Of a stretch of 22,512 bases of DNA, positions 9,814 through 22,433 are shown in pieces. Location of the stretch: contig JBHJMP010001146.1 in NCBI GenBank assembly GCA_043381765.1, forward strand, positions 1 through 22,512, read 5' to 3'. The position numbers and the translations under genes were made by a program. Source of the stretch: Collodictyon triciliatum (lineage: Eukaryota; CRuMs). Position 1 is the stretch's first letter. Each line of letters opens with the position of its first letter. The notes beneath the pieces were generated by a model, which did no database searches, had not been told where the DNA came from, and was given only the letters and a program-made list of their open reading frames with translations.

Positions 9814-10418
9814 ACGCTGCTCTCCTGCGCTTTGTCAGGCTCTCTGCTCGTAAAACTGTTTAGCCTCCTGTCTTACTTTTAATTGGACATTTTTTCCACG
9901 GGGAGCCTACCATCTTGTCATAATATAAAGAGAAAGAGAGAGAAAAAAAAAACTTCACCCTAAAGCGCTGTGTGATGTTGTTAATTTTGCCTTCAACTGA
10001 TTCGCAGGGCTGTGTGTGGGAGATGGTGTGGGGTTTGTGAAGCCGCGAACAGAATGTAAATATTCCAGGAATAGAATATTGGTGTGTTTTAATTTCCAGA
10101 AATAGAGTTATGTTATGTTGGACTGTATAACGCTTCTGCTATAACCGAAGCCCCTCTTGTTGATCCTGTGGGGTTTGTGATTCGTGAAGGCAAGGAGGCC
10201 TCTTCAACAAAAGGCTCCGCATAGTCGTCGCATCCTTGAGAACTGATCCAAGTCAAGGTACATAATATGTTGGGGAGTGAGAGGCCGTAGTCGCATTGCA
10301 AGAGAGACAGGCGTTTCCCTATTCTCTTCTCCGTCTTGCAAACACGAAAAGGTGTATTATGTTCAACTGCGGTACATAGATAGATCAACTCGAAACCCCA
10401 AACAAACGCGTCCGCACA
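9814..10418. other. Spacer between ODAD4 and PP2A
   Basis: About 600 bases holding the ODAD4 3' UTR and the PP2A promoter and 5' UTR. Both strands stay open between about 10100 and 10380 without a recognisable domain, so I make no gene call. No canonical TATA box close to the PP2A start is evident. Confidence 0.5.
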
Positions 10419-11885
<1,467 letters not shown>

Positions 11886-12344
11886 NNNNNNNNNNNNNNN
11901 NNNNNNNNNNNNNNNNNNNNNNNNNNNNNNNNNNNNNNNNNNNNNNNNNNNNNNNNNNNNNNNNNNNNNNNNNNNNNNNNNNNNNNNNNNNNNNNNNNNN
12001 NNNNNNNNNNNNNNNNNNNNNNNNNNNNNNNNNNNNNNNNNNNNNNNNNNNNNNNNNNNNNNNNNNNNNNNNNNNNNNNNNNNNNNNNNNNNNNNNNNNN
12101 NNNNNNNNNNNNNNNNNNNNNNNNNNNNNNNNNNNNNNNNNNNNNNNNNNNNNNNNNNNNNNNNNNNNNNNNNNNNNNNNNNNNNNNNNNNNNNNNNNNN
12201 NNNNNNNNNNNNNNNNNNNNNNNNNNNNNNNNNNNNNNNNNNNNNNNNNNNNNNNNNNNNNNNNNNNNNNNNNNNNNNNNNNNNNNNNNNNNNNNNNNNN
12301 NNNNNNNNNNNNNNNNNNNNNNNNNNNNNNNNNNNNNNNNNNNN
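11886..12344. other. Assembly gap of 459 N
   Basis: This gap hides the last codons and probably an intron or the 3' UTR of PP2A. The sequence resuming at 12345 does not encode the expected PP2A C-terminal tail. Confidence 0.98.
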
Positions 12345-12977
12345 CTCATCAGACCGAAGACATTCCCCTTTCGCATATTCGGCTCTGCAGAACGGGAAAG
12401 AATGCATGCTCCACTAAACTGGGAAAGAAAAAGAAAGAACAGATGAATTGTCTATCCATAAAATAAAAATATGAAACCTTTGCTTCTGACAACCATCCGC
12501 CCAGCGAGTGATAAAAAAAAAAAATAGATTTAAGAACAAAGCACAGACCCTCAAAGCACTCTTCTGCCCTTCCATCATAAATTGGAAACTAATATGAAAA
12601 TTCAAAAATTCGAAAATTCGAAACACACTTATAACTTCAGAATCATGGTTGCACAAGAAACAACCTCGATTCAAATCGGCGCTATTTGGAGGCAGTCTTG
12701 GATATGATGCGACCAACGTTCAGAATCATAACAAAGAAACGCCGATAAACTCAATCCACAGCAAGAACAACTCAGCTCCAAGATCATCCACTTCCCACGA
12801 CCTCCTTCTCATTCACTGCCCTCTCTCCTTCCCCAGCAAACCTCCATCGTTGGCAATCACCCACCTGCTTCACCCCACAAAAACAACCCCATCCACAACA
12901 AATAAAAAAAAATTTTTAAAAAAAAAACAAAAACAAGCCAAACCTCAATAACTCACTCCCACATCTCCCTAAGAATC
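12345..12977. other. Spacer between PP2A and the HAT-repeat gene
   Basis: Probable PP2A 3' UTR followed by the upstream region of the next gene. It is A/C-rich on the plus strand from about 12720, with a long A-run tract at 12900-12935, a composition common in 5' flanks. ORFs here are low complexity. I see no RNA gene. Confidence 0.45.
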
Positions 12978-15900
12978 ATGCGTTCTGCATACCCAACATA
13001 TTCGGCAACGCAGCTTCCCTCCGGCCCGGGACAAACAGGGCTGAGCAGCCACACGCCACAAGGTCCAATCGCCACAGCCTTCCGCACGCGCCAGAACGCA
13101 CCTGTCACAGGCTCCGCAAACTCAACCGACTCTGTCCCGGCCATTCTCAGCAGTGGCCACTCATTCTTCTCCACGCCACTGAAGCCCCAAACAGCCGTCC
13201 GCTCCGTCTCGCCAAACACCAATGCAGCAGATCCCCTCGCAAAGTACCATACTTCTGCCCAGCCCGCCTCTGTCTCCGCCTCCACAGCAGGCTTCACGGG
13301 ACTCGCAGCCAACACATACCATCCCTACGGCCCTCGCGACGATTCCAAATACGCATCGGTCAGTGCCATCAGCTGCCTCTTCAACGGGGCGCCTCTTATC
13401 CCCGTGGCGAATGACCCGCCACCTGTCACGTTTCTGCGCTCTCCCCAGGATACCCGCCTAAGCGGCTCGACACCTGTCAAATCCTCCACGCCCGGCAGAG
13501 CTGCTGCTGACCACAGCCCGGTCCACAAGAGACATTCTCCGCGGCAGAAGGAAACAGCCAGAGACACGCTCGATGACCCGCGCGGCCGTTCGCTCTTTGA
13601 GTACTTCAGCCCGTCACGCCCTTTCGATTGGGTGCGCGCGATGGACTCGACCGGGTTCGAACCGCCAGAATCCGCACCGCCAGGTCGATACAGTTTCGAC
13701 TACACTGCGAGGAACGGACACTCCGTCCAACGATCCCTTGGAGCAGACTACTCGGCCGCCTACAACGCCGCAGAGGACGCGTACAGCGAATCGCCCTCTT
13801 CGTCTTGTTCGGCCGCCCACTCACCCGATTTCCCGCCGCAGTTGAACCCCGACGCACAGAACGACTCTGTTTTATTTGCAGCCCAGTTGCGTCAGTTTGA
13901 TCCTTACCAACCGCACAGCGTGGGTCTTTGTTTCGCACACGGCCGATCTTTGCCGACTCACGAACCAGAGAACCCCTGCAAGTATGATCACTTGCCAACA
14001 AGCAGGCCGCGTGCAAATGAAGATGTGCTTCGCGCGTGGGACTTTGATCACACAACGCCTCATCAAAGAATGTCTGCAAATATATGTTCAAAGGATGGCC
14101 AGACAAAGTACGGTGCGACGAAGCAGACGGAGCCTGCTGATGGATTTTACACCCACGGACAAGGGAAGCACGCAGCAGCAACACTTATATCGTCATCATC
14201 CACAGCAAGGAATCAATCATACCAGCCGATTCGTGATACTGGATTTGCCTTGCCGCGCTCGGCCTATGCGCAGACGCAGCAGCAAATGCGACAGACTCAG
14301 CTTCATGCGCAGCCGATGGTTGATGCGTATGGGCACAATGCATCGTATCAGCCACAATCTCGAGTTAATGGGAGTGTGTATCATGAAAAGACAGCCAGTC
14401 TGTATCAGAACGCTCAAGTCCAATCGTCCTCAGCATCGTCGGGTTCGTCATTTTACCAAACACAAGTACAACAAAGGCTGAATTCGGTCCCACTTCAGCA
14501 TCGCTACGGACCTGTTACAAGTCATGCCTATACACAACCAGCAGGGCCATATGCTAGTACTGCCCATTCCCAACGGTCCTTTGTATCAATGCACGATAAC
14601 TCTTCTCATTCGATACTACCAGTTTCGCATGATAGTGGATATCAGAGTACTTATTCAGATGTCCATCCGCTTCACTATAACACAAATGAGCATTATTCGG
14701 GTCATCGCCCGCCAAATTACACTTCACAACAATCGCACCCACAGCAGGACAACTTTGACTCGTTGCTTGGGCAGTATCATGCCAATATGGCTCCAATAGT
14801 CCCACTCTCCCGTCCTCCGCCTTATCAATTGGAGCAGAAGAAGCTCTCAGAAGACGTTCCAAGGAAAAAGACCGAAGCTAATGAGAGCCCATCCAAGAAG
14901 CAGTTGTTGAAAGACTTTACCAAAATCCTGAAATCAAAGGTGTGGATTTGAAATACTTGGGTTTATTTGTGTATTGTCTCGTGGTTTTTTTTTTTTCGTG
15001 AGTTTGTATTATGATTGAAAGTGAACTGTGACTATAAAACGATACTGAAGATTTGCTTCTTTTTTTTCTTTTTTTACTTGCAAAGTTGTTGTTGACTATT
15101 CGACTTTCTTTCAGGAAAACTTCGAAGCTGCATCATCCTATGTGGATGGTGTCATTCAAGATGTTCCTGCTCATCTGCGCTGGAAATTATGTATGCTTAT
15201 TTTTTTGTACTTTTGAAATGATTGCTGCAGTTTATTATGTTGTCAAAGGAATAAAGAAAAAAACGATAACAAAGGATTATGAAAAAATCGCATGCATTGA
15301 TAATTCTACTTTTGTAGATATCGAGCTCGCTGACATGGCGAAGAGAGATAATAATCTTCGAGAGGCACGTCGATTATATACCGATATAGTTACCATTCAG
15401 CCTGATGCTGTCCAAGGATGGTTGGAGTTTGCAAAGCTTGAGGAGGAAAACGGGAGAATGTCCCGATGTGAAGTAAGTACTTAATTAAAGGAATCATGGA
15501 AACATGGCCTACTATGCTATGTTCTTTTCTAAATTCATTACCTGTTATATGTCTTCTGGATGCGCTTAAAAAATATTGTATCATTCCTTGGCATGTGCTT
15601 ATTTTTCCGGGAAAAAAAAGGACATTGTATAATTATACGCCTTGTTTTCATATCACGAGTTAATTTCGTGTTTAATTTGATGCAATAGGCCATCCTGAAG
15701 CAAGGACAAGAGAAATCCGAGTTTAATGAGAATCTTATCATCAAACTGATCAAACACGAAGAGCGAATCGGGAAACTTGATGAAGTATGCATTTCTTATT
15801 CAATATTTGTTGTATGGAACAAAAGTTTTTAAATGTCGATGTCAAACTGAGGTAAATCATTTTAATTCAGGCCCGAAAGATTTTTGCCAGTGTGCGTTCA

Positions 15901-18509
15901 AGACTCTCGGAAAAGTCATGGAAAATCCTACTCGAGGGAGCTCTTCTAGAGTCTAGGGCTGGCAACGACGAAGCCGCTCGCAAGATATTTAAGGTAAGTG
16001 CGCTCTGGCGGCTTCTGGGTCTTAAAATTTTTTCCCGTAAATGCATTGAATTACTGGAGGCATTTTTTTTTCCTTACACAGGTGCTGCCTTTTCTTTTCC
16101 TTTTTTTTTCTTTTTTCGTATGGAATGTCTTTAACACTTATACTCACTGCGAATCTAATACAAAAAAACAAAAAAAAAAAACAAATGCAAATACAACAGA
16201 ATCTCATGAAAATGGTTCCATGGTACGGGCCCGTTTATCATGAAGCCTTTAAATTTGAAGAGCGATGTGGAAATGATCTAGAAGCGTTGCGTTTGGTGGA
16301 AAAAGGTCGATCGATGATTCCAAGATACGGGCCTTTGTGGTTTGCTGCTTTCAGGATGTACGAGAAAGTCAAAAAGGACTACCAAGCAGCTAGGGAGGCA
16401 TATGCCCAATCCGTCAAATGCATCTCCAAAGAGTTGGTATGGAAGGTTTACTACGAATTAGCACAAATGGAAGAACGACTCTCTGGGCAATGTGAGGGCA
16501 CTCATATCGATGCAGCACGTGCGGCATACATCGAGAGTCTGCATAGTTGCCCTTCAAACCTGAGATGGAAGGTATGTTTTTTTTTTTATGTTCACTTTAT
16601 TCTCTATTACATGCTCCAAGTATCCGATATAAAGACAGCAACGTTTCCAAGTCACACAAAACGTGATGGAGAAAATGGCTCTATCTTTATACATGAAATA
16701 CCAATCGATAATACATTTCAATCTTTCCCCTTCATCTCTAGACTACTTTCGACAATAAATGAGACAGATTTTTGAATCGAGCCTTCGTCCTGTCTTTTCT
16801 CACCGAATAATTCGTTCTTCTCTCTGACCTATTTTCAGGTATGGTTAGGTGGAGCACGGACCGAAATGGTGATTGGAAATATCGAAAAGGCCATTCTGCT
16901 CCTAGACAGATCGATGGATGAAGTTCCCCAGAAAATGAAGGTTTGGTGCATCATGCCACACAAAAAAATCAATTATCTTGTTACTATTGATATTTTATTA
17001 TCATGTTCATCACTGAACTCTTTGACCGCTAAACTTTCCTTTTCTATGAAGAGTGTTTAACAACACACGTACATTCCAGGCACTTGTATATCTTGAAAGA
17101 GCTAGGGTGGAAGAGTATTGCCAGAACATCGACAAAGCTCGCACCATTCTCCAGGAAGCGCAGACCTCTTGCAAGCAGGAATGGAAAGTATGCTTAGAAT
17201 CCATTCTGCTCGAAATACGATGTGGTGACATGAAGCAGGCGATAGAATCCACGAAAGAATCTCTCAAGGTACTTAAAGTCTGAAATTTTCAATTCATGAA
17301 AAAAAAATTATTCATTTTCTCGAAAATTCCACTACTTTGTATTCCAATATATTTTTTCTTCGAGTAGTACTAGATTGTAGTTTGTTTGTTTTTTCATTTC
17401 CCAGCGAAAGACAATTAATTAATTGAAACAAATAATCCAGATGCATCCTGGAACCGGTCGTCTCTGGGCGATGTATATCCAACTCATGCTCCATATTGGT
17501 GAAGAGGAGCAGCTAAGGGTTTTCTACGAAGCCGTTCGTGAAGTACCGAAATCTGGGGAAGTATGGTGTGAGGGCGCGAGGATACTGATGAATCCACTGT
17601 CGAAGCATTTCAGCCTTCACCTTGGTGAGTGCAGCTCTTCTTACTTTAAAATGGATGGGAAATTTACTGCAGTGCACTGTTTGCATTTGAGTCTCATCCT
17701 CATTAATACTATCTAGCGAAAAGGTTCCTCGATTTTGCAGTACAATTTACCCCACAGTATGGGGATTCTTTCATTGAATACATTCGATTAGAGCTGCTCA
17801 TGAAAGGAATCAATACCAATATGTCAAGTGTCGAACGGGTGAGAGAAATAACATATATGTTCATACAAGTCTGCCGAGCATGAGACGTTTATGCTGACCA
17901 CCAGTCCATCACACTAAATACATGCACTTTATTATTCATAATTATCTATCTTTCGTCCCCTTTTAAAAGCCCCGCTATTCACATTCCAGTCATTAAAAAT
18001 ATCCATAAAGTTTAGAAAATAATCATCGATTTAGATTTGTGCGAATGCGGACCCGAATTACGGCTCCATGTGGTTTTATTGCAAGAATGACCCACTGGAT
18101 ACAACAACAGAGACATTTGCTACTGCCCGCCGACTGGTGACCGAGGACTTGGTTTCTAATTGGAGGGTCTACCAGCCATCACTCGTAGAAGAGAGTGGCA
18201 CAATCTCCTTTAATTTTAAGCCTCCTAATTTCAAGTCAGTTCCGAAAGCTTTAGAATCCTTTTGAAACACCGTCACATGTATTCTGCAGCAGCCTTCTGA
18301 CAGGCGATTTTTGGTATAGGAATATTTGGATTTAACTAATTCCATATACGATATTCTGCAGGTCGAAACGAGGCATTCCTTCAGATATCGAAATTACGGA
18401 CTTTAGTACGGGGCTTGTTAGCCTAAATCGTGTGCACAAACTCCCCAAACCCCTCTCGGATGGCGAGAGATACAAACTAATTTTTGGGTGTGATAGTATC
18501 GTCCCATAA
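12978..18509 (+). CDS. Disordered N-terminus plus HAT (half-a-TPR) repeat protein
   Basis: Twelve exons join in frame: 12978-14939, 15115-15190, 15318-15472, 15689-15784, 15871-15993, 16200-16571, 16839-16940, 17080-17268, 17441-17624, 17717-17838, 18035-18234 and 18362-18509. The total is 3729 nt and 1242 aa. Residues 1-654 are a low-complexity Ser/Pro/Gln/His/Tyr-rich region without a known domain, ending in a charged stretch (SPSKKQLLKDFTKILKSK). From residue 655 HAT repeats follow: RWKLYIELADMAKRDNNLRE, WLEFAKLEEENGRMSRCEA, SWKILLEGALLESRAGNDEA, WYGPVYHEAFKFEERCGND, LWFAAFRMYEKVKKDYQAA and more. The conserved end is YGSMWFYCKNDPLDT and, in the last exon, RYKLIFGCDSIVP. HAT arrays scaffold RNA-processing complexes (Prp6, Clf1, CstF-77, Utp6). 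This is not clearly any of them, so the role is inferred. The join at 14939/15115 rests on phase 0 at both ends and a continuous helix. Retaining that intron would end the protein after three residues. Confidence 0.82.
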
Positions 18510-18830
18510 CTCTTTGTGTTACTCCTTCTGGTTCGTTTGATATCTGTGATTCCGAAAATCTCTCGGTGCTCCGCTTCATTCTCTCCTCATTCCCTCAGAG
18601 CGATGACACTTAGTAGCCCAAGACATTGTTACAAGTGTCGATGCGCTCTGTATATTTTCTTTTTGCGAATATATGTTCCCTTTTGCCCTCGCCTTCATCA
18701 AAATGGAAGCATTAATTTTCTTCCATGATTCAAACAACCCTTTACCTTACCAAAATGACAAACGCGCAGCCGTGTTTGTCGCAGCAAACATAAATAAGAA
18801 TATGAATACCCCGCTGTGGCTGATATCTTG
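18510..18830. other. 3' flank of the HAT gene
   Basis: About 320 bases after the HAT stop codon with no convincing ORF or domain. It is most likely 3' UTR and spacer leading into the TTTTTTG repeat. Confidence 0.5.
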
Positions 18831-19004
18831 TTTTTGGTTTTTGGTTTTTGGTTTTTGTTTTTTGTTTTTTGTTTTTTGTTTTTTGTTTTTTGTTTTTTGT
18901 TTTTTGTTTTTTGTTTTTTGTTTTTTGTTTTTTGTTTTTTTGTTTTTTTTGTTTTTTTTGTTTTTTTGTTTTTTTTTGTTTTTTTTGTTTTTTGTTTTTG
19001 TGTG
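18831..19004. repeat. TTTTTTG heptanucleotide repeat
   Basis: The array begins with several GGTTTTT units and changes to about 14 uniform GTTTTTT units of the same 7-base length. It then ends in irregular T-runs of 6-9 separated by single G. ORFs through it (Phe/Val/Cys-rich on the plus strand, Lys/Thr/Gln-rich on the minus strand) are repeat artefacts. Confidence 0.95.
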
Positions 19005-19121
19005 ACAACAGCAACTCGTTTCATACACATTTGTAAAATAGTATATATCAATGTTGTTTACTTATGGAATGCTTATTATTGTGGCTGGCTTATTTTTTTT
19101 ATCTCGGATATTCTAAATTAG

Positions 19122-19352
19122 ACTTTAACTATCGAACACACATTTCTGAAGCGCTCCCTTGCTCAAAAAGTGACAGAGTCTACCCACAAGATGCTCTCTG
19201 AGCTTGATTATGCTCCCAACCGACTCAGCGCGTCTGACATCATGTTTGGCCCACAATACCAAATGAACCATGACTCTAGAATACTCTGGACAGTCACAAG
19301 GGGGACATATGCTGTGGTTCTTATGGAGTGTGTGTGCATTCTTTCGTTCTAA
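19122..19352 (+). CDS. Unassigned exon-like ORF
   Basis: An open frame of 76 codons starts right after a T-rich tract and a TTAG acceptor-like site and ends at TAA. Its first 50 residues are polar and protein-like (HTFLKRSLAQKVTESTHKML, then SELDYAPNRLSASDIMFGPQ). Codon use in that part resembles the neighbouring exons. There is no good ATG at its start, no clear donor and no family I recognise. It could be a last exon of an unrecognised gene, an extra exon of the upstream HAT gene, or a decayed fragment. The minus strand is also open across this region, so the strand itself is not certain. Confidence 0.25.
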   Translation, partial: TLTIEHTFLKRSLAQKVTESTHKMLSELDYAPNRLSASDIMFGPQYQMNHDSRILWTVTRGTYAVVLMECVCILSF

Positions 19353-20548
19353 TGATTCACCCGAACAAGAAATCAATGTAATCAGGCTGAAAAGCCTCGT
19401 GGAATACAGCTTCTTGAATATCTACATCACCCGCCTTTATTTTTCCTTTATTCGATTCAGAGTTATCCACCGTAATCTCTTATTGTGAATCTTATTGTTT
19501 CGATATATTTTCCACAAATATATTGTACAAGGTGATACTCTTTTGATTAACAAGGCTTCTGTGGCTGCCCTATTTTCAGACTAAGAAATCCAGAATAAGA
19601 TTATTTTTAAAAAGGAAGTGGACCACAACAAAGCATATTTATTGGGTTCGTTCCGGTGGCGGCTCTGCGTGGAATCATAGAGCAGAAGATGACAAGAAGC
19701 GATTAAGCGCAAATCACAAGCGGAGTAATACAAACGAGCCCTGCCCGCCAACTAACTGTCTCTCACCATACTGGTTCGATCCCAACCTGCCCATCTCGCT
19801 AATACTTGGCTTATGCAGCGAACAGCAAATGCCTCGTTTCTCAATTATGATATGCTCCGAGTGCTCTCACTTTTTTTACAAGGACACTGGTGCATAACTT
19901 TCATGAAAAAACAATTATTACTTCGATGTTAATCCGTGGGATGAGCCGTGATGCGCCATCTGCAAAGATGCTTAATTTTTGAAAATAGCATGATTTATTC
20001 GCATTAAAAAATTTCATTTGATATAATATGGTGCATTTTCTATTTTTACCGTAAATCCAAATACTCTTTAATAACGCCAAACTAAACCGACCTACCTGCC
20101 ACCACAATTTATTTAACCATTCTTCCAAAAAATCACAAGGGGAAGAGATAAGAGAAATCGTGAATGTTGATTTTTGAGCACATAGCTAGCTTTAACATTT
20201 GCCAATATAGTTTTCTCTTAATGAAAAGCGAATCATACACTTATATTATTAACTTCACCTAAAATACCTCATATTTACATTTCTATCCACTGTCTCATAT
20301 CTAGATTAGTTTTTGTCTAAACTTCACTTCTCTATCATTGGAAAATATTAAATTGACGTTCACTTTCTTGTTCTAGCTCTACACCAACTCGTAAATTATT
20401 CATAAAAGAAATGTATTCGTTGCAATAAGAGCGTTAATCAACACTAAACTTCTTTTTTCTTCTTTTTATCTCTTGATTTTCATTTCGCTTTAATTACTCT
20501 ACATTTTGAAATAAGTGCGTTTTCGTCAGGTCCTAGTTGTAAAGCACC
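19353..20548. other. AT-rich intergenic region before the A9 gene
   Basis: Mostly AT-rich with a moderate-GC island at about 19615-19870 that stays open in one minus-strand frame for some 40 codons. A short minus-strand frame ending at TGA (19359-19357) reads GDVDIQEAVFHEAFQPDYID and could be a terminal exon, but the plus strand is equally open there. I see no recognised domain, tRNA or rRNA. Confidence 0.4.
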
Positions 20549-21944
20549 ATGGAAGATAGAACAAATAATTATGAAGTTGGAGGTTATTTTTCATTTTAAG
20601 CCCACCTTGTTATGCAAACATCATCCGTAAGAACATAAATAATCTATTAATACAGGCGATTCTTTTATTCTTATCCAAATGAGAGGCGGTCCCAGCTTTC
20701 GATACCAAATTCTCGCCTCCGTTTATGATAAAACTTCCAGAAGAGGAATCACAACTGGTGTTTGTCAATGGTACCGCAAAGTGAAAGAAACCTACGATCC
20801 CATAAGAGGTAAGCACTGTTCTACTTTTCTTTTTCATTCTGAAATGAAGTTGTATAGTTGTCGTCCATATTTGAACATTTATACTTTTCTGAGAAATCCT
20901 ATGAATGTCTGCCAATTTTATGTCTCTGCTTTACTATAACCAATCTTGGCATATCACCTGCTTCTGAAATAAACCAAATTGCTTCTTTTTTTCCCCCCTT
21001 TATTCGATTCAAAGTGCAGCGATAAACCAAATTGCTTTATAATTAGGCGCAGTCACCCGTGCATATGCACCCACAGCAGATGACCTGTACACAAACCTGT
21101 GCTTTGAGTTCCGGCCCGCCAGTGGAGACCCTGTTCGTGCCCATGTCCCAGGGGAATTCCATGCTATGGGTAAGTTGCCCTATTGTGACCTGTTTCATCT
21201 CGACCACTCAGAAGACAATCGATGCATTATATCGGAAAGGAGGAAGTGTGCATGAAACTTTCTTACATAATTCATAGATGCTGAAGTTCGCGATTTGGTG
21301 GCAAAATTTGTCAGAAGTGGACGTGACGGTGAAGTCAAATTTAATGTCGTTAATGTGAGTAGACACTGATACCATGTACCCGATATATATATATTCGCTA
21401 TTATATTAGTAATTTTTTTAACTCTGTTGTTTTTTTATGTTAATTGTTTTACAAAAAAAGAAAACGAAGATAAACATTTCATGAATTATTTATCCCCTAG
21501 CCCCAGTGCGGACTCGGAAGTATAGATAATGTGTGGACTATTCTTGTTTCTGAAAACTCTGTACAACTGAGACAAAACGAAGTCGTGATGGCGACGTATG
21601 GTTCTGACGTTGAGGTAAAAGGGACATATACACATCAAACAAAATAGATCTTTATTTTATCTATTACATTTAAACCTTTTTACAAAGCTTATCTGTTATC
21701 AAATTGTGATAACAGAGCTCTATTTTCTCCTCAACAAATCGCATATATTCTAAGCACAGCTCCAAAGTCAGCCAATCACGCACTTCACTTTCTTCTTCTC
21801 CCTCTATTTTTCAATTTGTAGGTAGTTCTATCACCGACAAGCCCCACTGTCTTTCGCATTGGGTCAAATTACCTCGAAACGAATAGCCTTCGCAACCGAG
21901 ATGTGATTGTCCTGACTGTGCGTGCTCTTTTGGGCCATAAATAA
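20549..21944 (+). CDS. AIR9-like protein with a single A9-type domain
   Basis: Six exons, 20549-20582, 20656-20808, 21047-21169, 21278-21354, 21501-21614 and 21822-21944, total 624 nt in frame and encode 207 aa. The start is in a CACCATGG context. The A9-type core is GVCQWYRKV, then DPIRGAVTRAYAPTADDLYT, then NLCFEFRPASGDPVRAHVPG and SGRDGEVKFNVVN. This matches the W-Y/F-R, PI-x-GA, Y-x-PTADD-x-x-x-x-L-x-FE-x-x-P pattern of repeats in the plant microtubule-associated protein AIR9 and its protist relatives. The rest (VWTILVSENSVQLRQNEVV, then SPTVFRIGSN and RDVIVLTVRALLGHK) resembles the C-terminal segment of AIR9. Full AIR9 also has leucine-rich repeats and many A9 copies, which are absent here. 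I infer a short solo relative, perhaps cytoskeletal. The first small exon rests on phase and Kozak context only, and its donor GTTATT is weak. Confidence 0.7.
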
Positions 21945-22370
21945 GGCTCTCCACATGTTGACCAAACCGTCCTCTCCTGAGTGCATACTCTGTTTATCCT
22001 CCTCAGCGGATTATGTTGATTCCTTGCAGTTCGGTAGGACAGGAGAGCGCGTTGGGCTTTGAGAGGTGGGATGAAAAGATGAAGAAGGAGGTGATTATCT
22101 CATCGTCAAGAATAGGGGACATAATTGGGCATTTTTTTCTTTTAATTGAGCCAAGGTGAAGAAGGGATTTTGGCATCGTGAATAACAGAATATATCAAAA
22201 AGGGAACAAACTCTGGATTACTTGACCGATACATGTTATTCGGGTGTGGATGAGAGAGAAAGGTGGTTGTGGATAGCAAGTCTCGAAGCCACAACTGTTC
22301 CATCTCTGTGGATGATTCTGCTATTGCCACATTCCTACGCTGCACATTCCTTCTTATAGTTCCTTCTCAT
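21945..22370. other. 3' flank of the A9 gene
   Basis: Probable 3' UTR of the A9 gene to about 22140, followed by the minus-strand ORF described separately. No other feature is visible. Confidence 0.4.
22142..22345 (-). CDS. Hypothetical minus-strand ORF, possible terminal exon
   Basis: A 67-codon frame ends at TAA and contains a polar, protein-like sequence (NVAIAESSTEMEQLWLRDLL, then SNPEFVPFLIYSVIHDAKIP). If real it would be the last exon of a gene entering from the right of the window, using the GTGCAG acceptor just upstream of its first codons. The flanking minus-strand sequence is purine-rich (GAGAGAAAAGG), which is a poor polypyrimidine tract and argues against splicing there. No domain is recognised. 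Confidence 0.22.
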   Translation of the reverse strand: MQRRNVAIAESSTEMEQLWLRDLLSTTTFLSHPHPNNMYRSSNPEFVPFLIYSVIHDAKIPSSPWLN

Positions 22371-22433
22371 CTTTCTCTCTCCTTTTCTCTCTCCTTTTCT
22401 CTCTCCTTTTCTCTCTCCTTTTCTCTCTCCTTT
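22371..22433. repeat. CTCTCTCCTTTT 12-base tandem repeat
   Basis: About five near-identical 12-base units of CTCTCTCCTTTT, the last one shortened by a base. It is a strand-asymmetric pyrimidine tract, as often seen upstream of protist transcription starts, but no start codon follows within the window to test that. Confidence 0.9.

Noticed and set aside
13222-14862. Several 60-200 codon ORFs on both strands inside the long exon
   Set aside because: They are shadows of the 654-codon reading frame, which runs the full length and splices in phase to the HAT exons.
18241-18265. HAT gene ending at the TGA at 18263
   Set aside because: A GTCAGT donor at 18235 and a CTGCAG acceptor before 18362 splice in frame to a further 49 codons that read as a conserved-type C-terminus, which explains the region better.
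18673-19051. Phe/Val/Cys-rich plus-strand and Lys/Thr/Gln-rich minus-strand ORFs
   Set aside because: They are translations of the TTTTTTG repeat.
19771-19785. tRNA B-box-like GGTTCGATCCC
   Set aside because: The T-arm stem pairs only three of five positions and no matching acceptor strand or A box lies at the right distance upstream, so no tRNA is called.
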